Assembly: GCF_000699445.3 (NCBI RefSeq)
Contig: NC_067202.1
Coordinates: 12,367,924 to 12,431,923 of the forward strand
DNA length: 64,000 bases
Reading direction: 5' to 3'
Source: Schistosoma haematobium
Lineage: Eukaryota; Platyhelminthes; Trematoda; Strigeidida; Schistosomatidae
In this document: positions 1 through 11,304 of the stretch, piece after piece
Layout of the letters: every line of letters starts with the position of its first letter
How positions within the stretch are numbered: the stretch's first letter is position 1
Notes under the pieces: generated by a model
Databases searched by the model: none
Seen by the model: only the letters and a program-made list of their open reading frames with translations
What the model was told of the DNA's origin: nothing
Position numbers and translations under genes: made by a program

Positions 1-309
1 TTACAGTTGTGTCTCATCAGAAGATAGTTCTGTTGCACTTGGATTACAAATATTCTTTGTCAGAACATTAGGTAAGAAAAAATTGTCGAACAATATTGTT
101 TTATAATTCGGTTTTCCTTTGTTTGTTTTATTCAAATAGGTAGTTGATTTAGTCATGATATGCTGTGACTTCAAATATCCACTCCAACTTCTAACTTTTA
201 TTGTTGGTCGATGTGTATAAGAGATACTAACAGACGATCTGTCATGGATGTTGTCTTCTTTCTTCATTTTCTTATAATTTATTAAGTTTGTTTTTATAGT
301 GATAAACAT
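1..309 (-). other. Unassigned open frame at the left edge
   Basis: A 102-codon open frame reads leftward to the window edge. It is Lys/Asn/Thr-rich with no recognised domain, transmembrane segment or repeat. It begins just before a dispersed repeat (330-720) on the other strand. It could be a terminal exon of a gene beyond the window or a chance frame in AT-rich DNA. I do not recognise it. Confidence 0.15.
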
Positions 310-329
310 TAGACTAAGTAATATGGTGC

Positions 330-720
330 ATAGCCTCTGCCAGGGAAGTCCTACTCACTGCCTTCTCGTGGAAGGGGTATTGTTTACAAAAATGAGAGGA
401 CGAAAAGCGAATGTCTGGCGCTTCAACCGGATTGCAAATCAATGGTGCACATAGGCTCCAGTATCCTGCGGCAACAATGGTATATGAACCAGTTGTTGGT
501 CACCAGCTACCATGGGACTGCATCTCCTTACGGTGCTCCACTGCTTTGTGGATCAGACCTTTGGGTCGAAGGCTCAGAGAGTGGCCCCCTAAGGAAACCA
601 CCTGCTTCGGTTTGGGCACCCGAGCAGTACCACATCCCTCACACATATCGAATGGGAATTGTGTGGCGTATATGTATTTGTTGCCTCCTTGTATCAATAT
701 CTATGCGTTAAAATAAATAA
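330..720 (+). repeat. Dispersed repeat B, copy 1 (500-bp class, A-rich tail)
   Basis: It shares long blocks with the copies near 5762, 8990, 13085, 30275, 34115 and 59400: a 5' block around cctctgccagggaagtcc, a middle block around tatgaacca...ggtcacc...ctaccatgggactgcat, a 3' block around cacctgcttcggtttgggca, and an end in taaaataaataataaa. The A/T-rich simple tail suggests a retroposed SINE-like or non-autonomous LINE unit. The open frames inside it are broken differently in each copy, so it is treated as non-coding. Confidence 0.75.
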
Positions 721-911
721 TAAAATGATGTACTCTGTTACTTTTACGACTGAATGTAAAGTCTAGGTGGTGTTTGTTTTCAAACGCAACTTTGCTGTAT
801 AGATAGAAAAGTCAAATTTGAATACTTCATTTTTTGGGTTAATAATTGGGGCTGGTCCGTTGAAACTTGATGCAACATCTCTCCACCATCCATTTGTTCT
901 TAATTTTTTGC

Positions 912-1106
912 TCAAAATGTATCACTGACATTGGTAACTGTGTCAGTTGTTTGGAATAATTCCAATATGTTCTGGCTGTTACTAAATTGATCTGCTCTGA
1001 ACTGAAGTAGTTGTTTCAACTCACTGATTGACATACTAACATTATTCAGAACACCCAAACCACGTGCAGAATTTGTTCTGAACTCACCTATATCCACTTC
1101 TAACAT
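912..1106 (-). other. Unassigned open frame, possible terminal exon
   Basis: A 64-codon minus-strand frame of ordinary amino-acid composition, with an Asn/Ser/Leu/Gln-rich stretch (LKQLLQFRADQFSNSQ) that could be helical. A possible splice acceptor (TATGTTAG) lies at its 5' side and a TGA ends it. I recognise no family. It may be an exon, a repeat fragment or chance. Confidence 0.15.
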
Positions 1107-1189
1107 ACATCATTTAATAAATCGAAACATTATTTTCAAATTGTTTTATGCTACTCTAAATCTAAAAAGCAGTTGATACACGTTTAAGT

Positions 1190-1395
1190 AAAGTTGGCTA
1201 TCAGTAGAATCCGAGACGAGCGTTTCGTCCTATTCAGGACTCATTAGCCGGATATACTACCTTCGTCCCATTGTTCACAATGGAACATAGCACCTTTCAT
1301 TTCAAATGGCTAACACGTTATTCACTGAGCTGTTGAGTCCAAATAACTGCTAGCTTGTACAATCGATATAAGTTTAATTCTATATTTCCTTTTAG
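1190..1395 (-). repeat. Sm-alpha-type repeat carrying a hammerhead motif
   Basis: On the minus strand this block carries the hammerhead listed at 1209-1253 followed by sequence resembling the Schistosoma Sm-alpha satellite ribozyme (CGGATTCTACTGATAGCC). The flank containing gagtccaaataactgctagcttgt recurs around 20015-20050 (gagtccaaatagccactaacttgt), so it is a dispersed family. Published Sm-alpha elements are about 330-bp SINE-like units; the true ends here are not resolved. Confidence 0.65.
1209..1253 (-). ncRNA. Hammerhead ribozyme motif, core-mutated (Sm-alpha type)
   Basis: Read on the minus strand: stem I ATCCGG pairs with TCGGAT (1248-1253 with 1209-1214, one G-U); core CTAATGA (1241-1247); stem II GTCC (1237-1240) with GGAC (1227-1230); then GAAA (1223-1226); stem III ACG/CGT; and a GTC cleavage triplet. 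All three stems are intact, but the invariant core G5 of CUGANGA is replaced by A. That change abolishes or strongly reduces cleavage in characterised hammerheads, so this copy is probably dead. Confidence 0.8.
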
Positions 1396-1985
1396 TCACA
1401 AATTTCAGTAAAATTGGATAGTGGTTATTGGTGGAATCAATGATATACAATTGAGTGACAATATTGAATCAGTCTACGTTCGAAATACACGAATATCATA
1501 AGGGACTGATTAGTTGAAATCCTGAACATTTCAAAAATTGGTAAAATACTAAATCTTTACAAATAACTAATATATGGATAACAAAATTAAGATGTAATTT
1601 TCTACTGAATATGAACAAGCAAACACTCAGTGTACTTACTATTTAACGTTTGATTTTCATGCTTTCTTTAATTTCTACTCGGGACTCATTGAGTGTAAAC
1701 TGATTATAATTGTACTGATTAAACTATTGCCTAGTTGTGTTCTCTGGTCTTCTTTATATTTGTTCGTGAACAGTGTATCTGGTACAACGTTATCCAGTCT
1801 CTGTATATTGTATCTATCGAGTATCTAGTCTAATGGTAACCTAATCTCGATCTCTATTGTATTATAGTAATGGTTACTAGAAAATATTCTTATTCTCTCT
1901 TTCTTTTTCAATGACAGTTGGATAGAAATGTTCATCTTTTAATCAGTGAATCAATGTTCTTTGTTCATTTTTTTTCGTTGATTAG

Positions 1986-2379
1986 CATATATTCCGGCAC
2001 CGATGTATTTCGGCCAACTATTCGATTTAGCTTGTCAATATCGTTCAAATCCTATAGATCACTATTCATCCAGTCCAATAAATAATAATGAATCGTTATT
2101 AATGAATACAAATGTATTATCATCATTATCAAACTCATCCATATTCTCATCGTCTTCGTCTTTTCCACCACTACCATCATCATCTCCACTGTCATCAATC
2201 TACTCGTCGTCTTCTACAACCACTGCTACTACAATGTCTTTAGATCAAAAGTATTCTACAACAGCTGGTGGATGTTTAGAGTATAATTTAGAAGGTTTAC
2301 CATTTATTTGGCTTGGTACTGTATGTGTATTAAAAATAATTAGTTTGATTGGATCCACAATTACTTGGTGGTTAGCTAA
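1986..2379 (+). CDS. OATP/SLCO transporter, penultimate visible exon (last extracellular loop and TM12)
   Basis: This exon of an organic anion transporting polypeptide starts after a pyrimidine-rich acceptor (TTGATTAG) and ends at a GTAAGC donor. It opens with YIPAPMYFGQLFDLAC, the conserved OATP segment IPxPxYFGxxxDxxC after TM11, and ends with CLEYNLEGLPFIWLGTVC plus a hydrophobic helix that would be TM12. OATPs are plasma-membrane carriers of bulky organic anions. Between the two conserved Cys-containing ends lies a Ser/Thr/Asn-rich stretch of roughly 60 residues, much longer than the 10-20 residues usual in this outer loop. Entry phase is 1 nt from the previous exon; exit leaves AA, which joins the exon at 4048 to give Lys. 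Upstream exons lie beyond the left edge. The ATG at 2003 is an internal Met, not the start. Family call is firm; subtype and substrate are unknown. Confidence 0.85.
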
Positions 2380-2384
2380 GTAAG

Positions 2385-3145
2385 CATTGTTGTTGTGTTT
2401 TTATCTATGTAGATTGCTTGTTCGGGTAGATATTAGGCCGTAATGACAGGAAAGCAGTTGTATGATTTCCCTCTCTCTTCCTAGTTCGATTATCGATTAG
2501 TTCACCTATATTGTTAGTGGGAACGGCAATCTTTTATTTACTAATTGACGCATCGATCAATGAACAACAGCCATGATCTTAACGATTATTTGTCTTCAAG
2601 CACTTTCTAACCCAGTAGCCAATTGGAAGACGAAGGTAGAGAGAGCGGATCTACTGTATTTTACTCAATTCAATCATGACTCAAAGCTCATACAATAATA
2701 TACTTGACATATTTTGACCACGCAGCAACACAGTTAGTGTATATAACTTAGTCACATGTGACACGGAACCGAAGCAATAGGGGAATAATTAATCAATGAT
2801 AAACCTGGAGTAATGAGACATATGACTACCATTTATGGAATGAACGCAAGCTTAGAAATTCCAGGTACTGTATATGTGGATTTAGGCATTCAGGTCTCCC
2901 ATCAGGTTGATCAGGCCCTTTCCTGAACATATCTCTACTGCAACCTCTCATTAAACTAGTCTTTATCGTCTTTGTTTTCATCATTGGTGTGCTCATAGCC
3001 CTGGATAAAATTCATCGTGATTCTCTCTTTTGGTCTTAAGAATGCTTTGGTGATTCTAGGTCCGTCAGATTCCTATCCTATAAGTGCTTTTCGTGCTTCT
3101 TTGGAAAACGTCGTGATCTTGCTCAAGATCATGGATCGATTGAAG
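2385..3145 (+). other. OATP intron, 5' part
   Basis: Intronic sequence after the GTAAGC donor. No exon-like frame or clear repeat was recognised before the ribozyme SINE at 3150. The rest of the intron to 4047 holds that SINE and unremarkable AT-rich sequence. Confidence 0.5.
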
Positions 3146-3149
3146 TTAA

Positions 3150-3325
3150 AGTCCGCACGCGAGACTTAGGGTCTTGCGTTCGAATCGTGGATGCGCACTG
3201 CTGAGGAGTCCCTGTACTGGGACGAAACAGCAGTCCAGTGTCTCCAAGTTTTTAAGGGTTGTCTAGCTTAGATCGACTCATGAATTCAACTGTGAAAATA
3301 CTAAAATCTCCACAAACCCCCATAC
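3150..3325 (+). repeat. Ribozyme SINE (SINE-H), 5'-truncated
   Basis: A partial copy of the tRNA-head/hammerhead repeat in the OATP intron. It keeps the B-box-like gttcgaatcg, then the hammerhead segment: stem I CACTG/CAGTG, core CTGAGGA, stem II GTCC with GGAC, and GAAA. Stem III (ACAGCAGT instead of ACGGCCGT) is damaged. The tail ends in ctccacaaacccc, like other copies. Confidence 0.8.
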
Positions 3326-4047
3326 TGATAATTTATATTTGTTTTTGTACCTAGTTGTATCAAACTTTTTGCAAAATATATAAATAAAGGACGAGTAACA
3401 CAATTTTGATAAATATTAACATATGATCTTAGCGGTGATACTATAATTTATAAACGTTTTTTTGAACGGCCGTAAAGTGACACTAGGTAAGTTCAACTAC
3501 CCTACCTAGGGTCTAAGGAGGGTTATGACTTAGTGTGAGAAATTGGAATCGAGATTTAGAGTTATAATATCGTTTAACAAACAGTCCACATTTCCCTATC
3601 AATCACAATTTGATTATCTTCGTATTAACATCTCTAATTGTGACATTGATATAGACTTCAATATCATGGACAGCTTAATTCACGTTGAAGATCACAGTTG
3701 CATCTTACTAAAATATCCCATTTACTATAAAGCTTAGGTCAAAGAGGACTTCATGTTAATCGCCTTGATTTATTACTTAGAACAAAACTACGATGCACAC
3801 CATGAAAGAAACCACCTAAACTAATAATATACGATGAAACTTGATCCAAACTATACAAGAGCGATGACAATTAATTAGTGTAACTTCTCAAACTGTTCAT
3901 TTTATTCTGTTGTTGTAATATTTTCATTTTGATCTGTTGAGACAATATCGTGATCATCATTATCATTATCACCTTAATGTATAATTTAATTGTTCTCTTC
4001 TCATACAATACACACATTCCTTTCTCTTTGTTTCACTTATTTCAAAG

Positions 4048-4168
4048 ACGTCAATTCGATTTGATGACAAAACACAAAGAAAAACAACAAAATATCGAAG
4101 GTGAAGAAACAAAGAAGGAAATGGAACTTGCATTACATCAGACAATTACCTCTGATCCAACTATCATC

Positions 4169-4206
<38 letters not shown>

Positions 4207-4279
4207 TAATAATAATAATAATAATGCATTTGAATTGATCGATTCAACGTCGAATGGTCATCAAATACAAATTGTATAA
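4048..4279 (+). CDS. OATP/SLCO transporter, C-terminal exon with poly-Asn tail
   Basis: Terminal coding exon, cytoplasmic tail. The acceptor is TTCACTTATTTCAAAG; the first base A completes the Lys codon left by exon 1986-2379, so the frame closes exactly. It encodes a charged tail (KRQFDLMTKHKEKQQNIEGE), then a run of about 19 Asn broken by one Asp, coded by an AAT microsatellite at about 4171-4226, then FELIDSTSNGHQIQIV and a TAA stop. OATP tails are poorly conserved and cytosolic, which is compatible. The homopolymer probably varies in length between individuals. The assignment rests on splice-phase continuity with the conserved upstream exon, not on homology of this tail. Confidence 0.7.
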
Positions 4280-4492
4280 TTAAATAATAATCATCATCGT
4301 CATCAAGGTCCAGTATGATCTCACATGTATGTGTCTTTGTATGTTTTTTTTGTTTTAAAAAAAAGAAAAGAAAAATTTTACTCAACCTTTTATTTGCTTG
4401 TGGTTTGTCTCTTTTCCGGGTTTCATTTACTTCGCTTTTCTCTCTACATTATATCATGGTATATGAATGTAGTGGGATTTCTTAAGAGAACT

Positions 4493-4498
4493 AATAAA
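4493..4498 (+). terminator. AATAAA polyadenylation signal of the OATP gene
   Basis: A canonical AATAAA lies 214 nt after the OATP stop codon, in a T-rich 3' UTR (4280-4520). It is the first such signal downstream on this strand. Confidence 0.55.
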
Positions 4499-4707
4499 GA
4501 TTTTCACTAACTTTGAAGAAGAAGAAGAAAAAAGAACATACAAACTTTTTCTCTTCATGTACATAATTCACTAGTAAAATTTCTTGGATTTCCTCTCTCT
4601 CTCATTTTTGAATCGTGGAACAGTGGTGGCTCACTGGTTATTTTTAATACATTCAACTTTTATTCACTAAGTCACACCTTCACACTATTTAATTCCATCT
4701 AAACAAC

Positions 4708-4710
<3 letters not shown>

Positions 4711-4757
<47 letters not shown>
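4711..4757 (+). repeat. (TAG)n microsatellite
   Basis: About 15 perfect AGT/TAG units. A degenerate GTAG/GGTTG tract follows at about 5046-5090. Confidence 0.95.
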
Positions 4758-4758
<1 letters not shown>

Positions 4759-4759
4759 T

Positions 4760-5760
4760 TATTAACCTTCTTTTCCTAGTTACATTATAACTTGTTATAA
4801 TCTCATGTAAAGTATAGTATGAATGAAATTGAAACTTTGAATTTTCATATTTATAGAATAAGCACTAAAACATTGATTATGTTTGTTTATCATCTATACT
4901 ATCTCTTGTGTTATCTAGATTTGATTCATTAAAAAAAAGAAAGTCTTATCATTTGTTATTGTATAATAGTTCCTCGATTATTTTTCCTCAGTTACTTTCT
5001 TTGTCTTCTTTACAATCACCATCGTGAATTGTGATTGTTAAGATGAGGTAGGTAGGTAGGTAGGTGGGTGGTTGCTTGGTTGGTTATTTATTGATGTATT
5101 TTTTTGTCACTTTAAATGTTGTCATTATTGCATTTTTCTTTTCGTTTAATGTTCACTATGTAGTTAGTTCTACAAAGTGAATTCATCCACTTTACTCTAT
5201 TACATTTAATATTATCTTGTGTAGTTTCTTTTCATTTAAATGTACTACATGTTGCTATGACCTTTTAAAGTGTGTATACATGTGTGTTCATTGAAATTTC
5301 TAATAGCCGGTGATAATAATTGTTGTCTACTATATTAGGCATATTTCCTTTTTGTATCATGTGTGTGTTTTCTCATATTTCTATATGGATTTCTTCTTGT
5401 ATAGTCTCTCTGTATGCTTATTTTCGAAGCGAATACATGTGTTCTTTCTTAACAATAATAACGATTATAGATTACTAACATCATTTACATTGAATTACAA
5501 TTTAATGACTTATTGTATTTGACCTGATCTAAGTGTTAAGTAGAGAATGATTATCATTTAGTTATAGTCGAAGATGTATTAAAGATCGCTCAAAGCTAAG
5601 AACAAACAAGGTACCAAGAACTCTTAGTCTGTATCAGATAATCAAGGTTTTACGATACAAAAACTAATAATTAAACCATCTGATGAGGCTGGATACATTT
5701 TGAATGAGATCTCATATATTACATGTATTAAATGAATAACTAGATTCGTTTTGTTGTGCG
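4760..5760. other. Intergenic, AT-rich, no gene seen
   Basis: Only short low-complexity frames rich in Tyr/Phe/Ile/Asn occur on either strand. No exon with plausible splice sites or recognisable protein was found. Confidence 0.5.
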
Positions 5761-5761
5761 A

Positions 5762-6265
5762 AATTTATTTATTTAAACATTTAAACAATGGTACAAGGAG
5801 TCACCAAATAGATATGCGCCACATAAATCATTCAGTTTGTGTGAGGGCTGTGATACTTCCCGGGTGCCCAAACTGAAGCGGGTGGTCTTCTTAGGGGGCC
5901 ACACCCAGAGCCTTCGAACAAAATTCTGAACCACAAAGCAGTGGAGCAACGTCAGATGATGCAGTCCCATGGTAGCCAGTGACCAGCCATTGGTTCATAC
6001 ACTATTTGTTTCCTTAGAATCCTGGAGACCATGTGCACCATTGGTTTGGAATCAGGGTTTCCCAACTCTCCTAGGTTGACTCTCTGTGTCCAACGACCCG
6101 GCTAAAGCGCCGAACATTCGCTTTTCGTTCTCTCAAATTCGTAAACAACACCCGTGGTGAGAGAAGGCAGTGAGTAGGACTACCCTGTCAGTCGTTGTAT
6201 TCACGTGGGCATGTGAGATCATTCGGAGAGCGAGAGAGCTGACTCTCAGTCGTACCAGGGCATTT
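5762..6265 (-). repeat. Dispersed repeat B, near full length
   Basis: Reverse-orientation copy, about 500 bp. Read on the minus strand it runs from tggtacgactgagagtcagc through the ctcgaag/gtgtggccccctaagaag block to an A/T-rich tail (TTTAAATAAATAAATT). It matches the copy at 13085-13600 along its full length, so the two define the repeat's ends. Confidence 0.8.
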
Positions 6266-6269
6266 TAGG

Positions 6270-8985
6270 GCTGTAGTACGAAAGGAAATTATTGAAATGG
6301 TATTGCATTTACCCAATAGATAAAGGTCTCAGGACAGTTATGGAACCTTTAGATTTTAGAGAATGAAGCTCAATAAATGTTTCATATCTAATATATCTAG
6401 GAGTTGAACTTTTGGGAAATTCCAAACTCTCTACATACCCAGAAATTGTCAGATCTTTTCCTCCAATTAACGTCAGGCAGAAACCTCCTCAAAATATCTA
6501 AGAAGATGAAGGATCATCTGATAGCATAATTAACCATACGGTTACTATATTTAGCATGTTCCCGAAAAGTTCTAGATCACATTTACGTACATATTAATAT
6601 ACACCCTCGATTTTCTGTAAATAAACGGATTCTCTTACTTATATGTTCCTCCTTTTCTCTGTTGTTTGAGTTAATGTGTAGAAGTAGTTTGGGGTTATAA
6701 CAATAAAGCGTTCCAGTAACAAATTTATCAGGAATGTAGTTTGGGTGTATAGATGAGAAGACTCGTTTAAGTATGTCTTGAATCAGTAAGCCAGTATTTA
6801 CATTATACACAACGTAAAACTTGGCCTAAATGTGCACCATCATTTCAAGTTGTCACACTTTTTCATCTATATATTCAAGAAGAAGATTAACTAGATCGAA
6901 GGCACGTAAATCGAAATAATTATTGTTCAGAGAAAAAAACTACACTCGGCATAGTAACAAGAGTAAGATAAGGATTACCTGTGTCCGTGCCACTAATCAA
7001 TTCTAGAAGTCTTTAACCATACATCGCGATTATTGCATTAATTCCAACCAATAAGTGTATATCTTCTGATGTGGCGGCTCATGTTCCATTGAGAGAGACA
7101 GGCGTAAGTAGGTAACTTTTTGTTTTGGTCTTATATTTTGGGTTGAGCTTTTCTAATTCTTTCCAATCCGACGTGAACCACGATCCCTCGTCACGGAGAC
7201 AGTGGCTGAGTATGTGTGACACATCTGTCAACTATTTCTGTTTACGAAGATTCACAGCCTTATAGAACGTTTCTAATGTCTAATTAGTATCCTACACCTG
7301 ATTCCACTATGTGATCGAATAGTAGTTACTTACAGATATCGATTGTATTCAAAGACATCCCATTGTCATCGTTTAAAACACATTGAACTCCTGCGTTATT
7401 TATATTCTCTATAGGGGGAAACTTACATTTCATAGCACAATTTGATAAAAGATGAGCGATCGTTTCACATAATAATAGTTCAAATTTGGTTAAAGTAATT
7501 GGCTAACAACTGGTTCATTAATAACTTATTTAGAGAACCCAGCATAAAACAACTAGTCCCTTTATATAGATTTACTTCATGTAATGGGAAAACGGAGTTG
7601 ATCTGTAATCGATTTCTAACCAATCTGGTTACAGATACTTGTTAATGAAAATCAATGGCAACCCATTGGGCAGATTCAAGGTTAAAACAAATTGTTTATA
7701 TTTACACAAAAGAGTTTCTAATCCCCAAAACTGTATGTCTTTAACAGTATCTACACAACAATTTTTTAAGGTGTTTTAAAATCAATCTTATGATCTGTTA
7801 CAACTATGTGTGTTACTAACGTGGAAAATGATTTTTTATTCCCTATTTTTATGTCCTTGGGCTGTCCATCCACTTTTGGTGCTGAGGATACTTATCTAAT
7901 CCAGATTAAGACCTTGGCGCGATAGGTTGACCGACCTAACTTGAGGCTAGTACGCGTGAGTTCGAAGTGGGGTAGAGAGAAGAAAACTGTTCTATCACCT
8001 GATTGGCTGACAAGCACGCGGATGAAAGAAGACAAGATAACTGAAACACTACTCGATCTATTCCCGATATCCTGATTTTCGGATTAGTGTAAAAAAGGTA
8101 CATGAATAAATAGGTTGACTAACCCGACCACAACGTACAATAATTAGGAAAGACACAATTATGTCCAAAGCCGGGAATTAGCGTAGAAAATAGGGTGCAA
8201 AATATTATGTTTAAATTACAATAGCTTCGGAACAGAAAATGGTATGGCAATGAATCATGCATCGAACGAAAGCTTATGTTCTGTAGAATAGATTAGGGAC
8301 AAAAATAGCTTTCGTAGTTTGTCAGGGCTTCTTGTTTTCCTGATCACATCACCTAATTTTAATGTGTTTTTTACAGTAATGTAAATGTTTTTCCTTGAAA
8401 CAGAACTTAATAAAGAGTTCCAATTTTCATTCACTTTTAAACTGATATATGAACTTCAACAGATATCTGTTCGATATCAATTTTTTTTAGTCAGCAGTTT
8501 TAGATCTTCAATAGTATTTGTAATGTAGATTCTTTGAAATATTTTCAGGAGGCTTCTTATCAAACCTCACCTGTATTTCAGTAGACAAAAATTGTAGGTT
8601 AGATATTGACCAGTCCATGTGAACTTCCTGTAAATTGGTTGTCTTTTTTAACCCGATCTTCCTTTCGATTAAAAGTTTGTTTAGAAGGGACAAATGGTCA
8701 ATATTTTCCCCTTCATAAGTTAGTACGAAATTTTGATGTTATTAAATCTATCTACAAATTGATCCATAACGAAATCTGGCAGACTATAATTTATGGAATA
8801 ATTAATGAATTTACAGATAGTAAGTCCTGGATTTTTGCGCGAAATTCACTCATCCATATGGTTAAATGAAATCTCGACATTATAGATGACGTAAGTTCGT
8901 GATGAAAATTTTAACATGAATTCTTAACCACAGCTTTTATTTGTAAATCCTAATCGTAGCCTTAGTGCACACGAGGCTTGGGAAG
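6270..8985. other. Intergenic, no gene recognised; scattered repeat pieces
   Basis: No supported exon. The minus strand at about 7960-8140 shares CGTTGTGGTCGGGTT and its surroundings with the LTR-like block at 14024-14417. Around 8830-8880 is a piece (gcgcgaaattcactcatcca) also seen at 52350-52380 and 39353-39370. An 87-codon frame at 8606-8869 overlaps that repeat and is not considered a gene. Confidence 0.45.
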
Positions 8986-8989
8986 GTCC

Positions 8990-9470
8990 GCTCTCCCTCC
9001 CAAAGTGTCCATATGCGACCATGCGTTCTTAACCTCTGTTAATGAAGTTCTACTCACTAATTTTCTTTCATAGAGGCGTTGTTTACGAAAGTAAGGGAAT
9101 GAAAAGCGAACGTCTGATGATGAAAACGAGTTGGTGAATATAGAGAACTTTGATTAGGAATTTTGAAAATCTTGATTCCTGACGAACAGTGTACATGCGC
9201 TCCAAGGGCCCTAGAAAACGAATGGTGTATGGGCCTATATTTGGCTACCGGTTAGAGCATCCCTTAACATTGTTCCATTCTCTTTTTTAATTAGACCTTT
9301 AGATCAAAGCCTAGATGAGTTGCCTCCTAACATTCTACTTGCTTCAGTTTAGGCCATTTTGCCGTATCCCAGCCTACACACAAACTTGTTCTGTGCAGTC
9401 TAGTCTATTTTTGGTGCCTAATTGTACTAGATTTTTATTCCATAGATCATAAACATAGAATTTTGTCTAT
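8990..9470 (+). repeat. Dispersed repeat B, highly diverged
   Basis: It retains landmarks in the right order (gaagttctactcacta, gttgtttacgaaagtaagggaatgaaaagcgaacgt split by changes, cttgcttcagtttaggc) but with many substitutions. It is an older copy than 330-720 or 13085-13600. Confidence 0.6.
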
Positions 9471-9663
9471 ATTTGTGAGATTCAAAGATAAACACTATGA
9501 TTGCATATATTGTAAAACATTAACCTTTATCGCTAGTAAATTTACAAGACGTATGAATCCACTAATCTAACCAGTTTTTACATAATCAATCAAATATATT
9601 TTTAAAAGAAGCGATCAATGACAACAGGAGAATAACAATTAGATCAACGGATAAGTTTTTATT

Positions 9664-10029
9664 GTGAACGAAGTGATCTCAAGTACTGTTAGAGGTGTGA
9701 CGCAGTTGTTAACTGTCGTTCGAATACGCTTTGAAGTAACAAATGATATTGAGATGCTTGAAAATGAAACTAGGTCGGAGATGGTCTTGACAAACTGGTA
9801 TAGTGATCACATTGCTAAAAGGAAAACCGCCTGCGGTCTGTCATGTACAGTTAGCAACAGAAATCCAAGCAATAAAGTGAGACGTTTTGTTTTTAAGGTC
9901 TCTCTACATAATCCTGGGTATGAAACACAGTTGTTGGAAGTAGAACACATATGTAGACCCCAAGTTTTTGTCATAGGTACTTCGAAGAACTATTTGTTTA
10001 TCGTGAGACGACCGGTTGAGAAATGTTGA
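9664..10029 (+). other. Unassigned 121-codon open frame
   Basis: A GTG-initiated frame with mixed composition (VRIRFEVTNDIEMLENETR near the start). No family recognised, no clear splice sites, no Met start. It lies between repeat B and a tRNA-like SINE, so it may belong to an undescribed repeat. Recorded because it is long for this AT content. Confidence 0.12.
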
Positions 10030-10504
10030 GCTACTAGTTAATAAAAGAAAATCGATCGATCAGGTAATAAATCATCACCTGAGGTGGTTAAGGCAGTTAG
10101 TTATTGACAGTTGGTCTAAGTCATATTGGCAGATGTAGAATACCTAGTTGAGATCAGCGTAATAACCGTCATCATTGATTTGAGACTTTAGGTAATATTG
10201 GTTCAGAATCTATCAACATTACACAAATACATTGACTCTTTATCCTCTATTCGGTCTTGAATTTCAGTGTTTCTTCGTATATACCTTCCAACACTATCTT
10301 TTCAAGCTGTATTCTCAATATATATTTTCTTTCATTATCAATGCTATCTATAATATTTGGATTCGACTGCAAATCGTCATGTTGATCTGGCATAGTAATT
10401 TGAGCCAACGCTAATTTGTATTAGGTTCTAAGTTGATTATAAGTGACTAGATCAATGGATTAAAATAAAGCACAACATTGAGATTAGATAGTGGTTGGAG
10501 ATAG

Positions 10505-10665
10505 TCGATAGAAAACCCTGGACCCGGGTTTTGTGCTACTTGGCACTCGTCAGCAAGGTAAACCTGTAATCTTGGTGGAACTGGTGCTCCCCGGCGGATT
10601 CGATCCCGTTTCAACCAATTTCATGGTCAGAAATGTTACCACTGAGATATCTAGATCCACACATG
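10505..10665 (-). repeat. tRNA-derived SINE, second family
   Basis: On the minus strand it begins TATCTCAGTGGTAACATTTC (A-box-like CTCAGTGGTAAC) and continues to a B-box-like GGGATCGAATCC, then GGGGAGCACCAGTTC. The same layout recurs on the + strand at 60600-60700. It lacks the hammerhead segment of SINE-H and its anticodon region is not tRNA-like, so it is a retroposed SINE head, not a tRNA gene. Confidence 0.65.
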
Positions 10666-10949
10666 ACATAGAAGAATCAATTGTAAAGCACAACATTGAT
10701 TTTTACAAGCAAAAAGAGGATATATTTGTTGTTTTAAAAATAGAATAGTCAATGCATAATGAAACTATGCGTATAACACATTATTAAAAGCATTAAAAAA
10801 AATGGTAAAACAGATTATTATTGTTATTATCCATCGTTTAAATGTTAGATTCCTTCTGAATGAAGATGAAAAGTAAATGAAGAGAAAAAAAAGGAATCAG
10901 ATTTTCTAAATAAAATAAAAAATTATTTACCAAACATCTTTTATTTCTG

Positions 10950-11303
10950 ATTGAGATCACGAACCGATTGATGTTAGACCACCTTTGGAAACGTGGAAGC
11001 ACTGGACAGCCTTTCCGTCCTATTGTGGGACTCCTCAGCAGTGCGCATCCACGATCCCGCTCACGGGATTCGAACCCAGGGCCTTCAGTCTCGCGCGCGA
11101 ACGCTTAACCTACTGGACCACTGAGCCGGTATCCAATGGTGATAGTGTCTAACATCGACCAATCCACGAAATTGCGCGACCATCTTCCATTGTACTGAGG
11201 TAGATACCTGTCTCTACCCGACATGGATTAGCTCCACTGGTCACGGCTTCTCAATAGAACTCCGAGAATTCCCTCACGAAGCTAGTCACTAGTGAGCACA
11301 TGT
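10950..11303 (-). repeat. Ribozyme SINE (SINE-H), near full length
   Basis: On the minus strand it runs from the 5' block (gctcactagtgactagcttc) through the tRNA-like head (CCGGCTCAGTGGTCC A-box region, GGGTTCGAATCCC B box) to the hammerhead: stem I GCACTG/CAGTGC, core CTGAGGA, stem II GTCC/GGAC. An extra G before GAAA (GGACGGAAA) and an altered stem III should disable it. The end of the unit abuts an inverted repeat at 11305. Confidence 0.85.
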
Positions 11304-11304
11304 T

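Noticed and set aside
411..716. Overlapping frames of 65-101 codons in repeat B
   Set aside because: Different copies of the repeat have different frames interrupted at different places, so there is no conserved protein. Same for 13035-13591, 5773-5970 and 59491-59695.
4167..4385. Minus-strand frame with a poly-Tyr run
   Set aside because: Antisense of the AAT microsatellite in the OATP exon.
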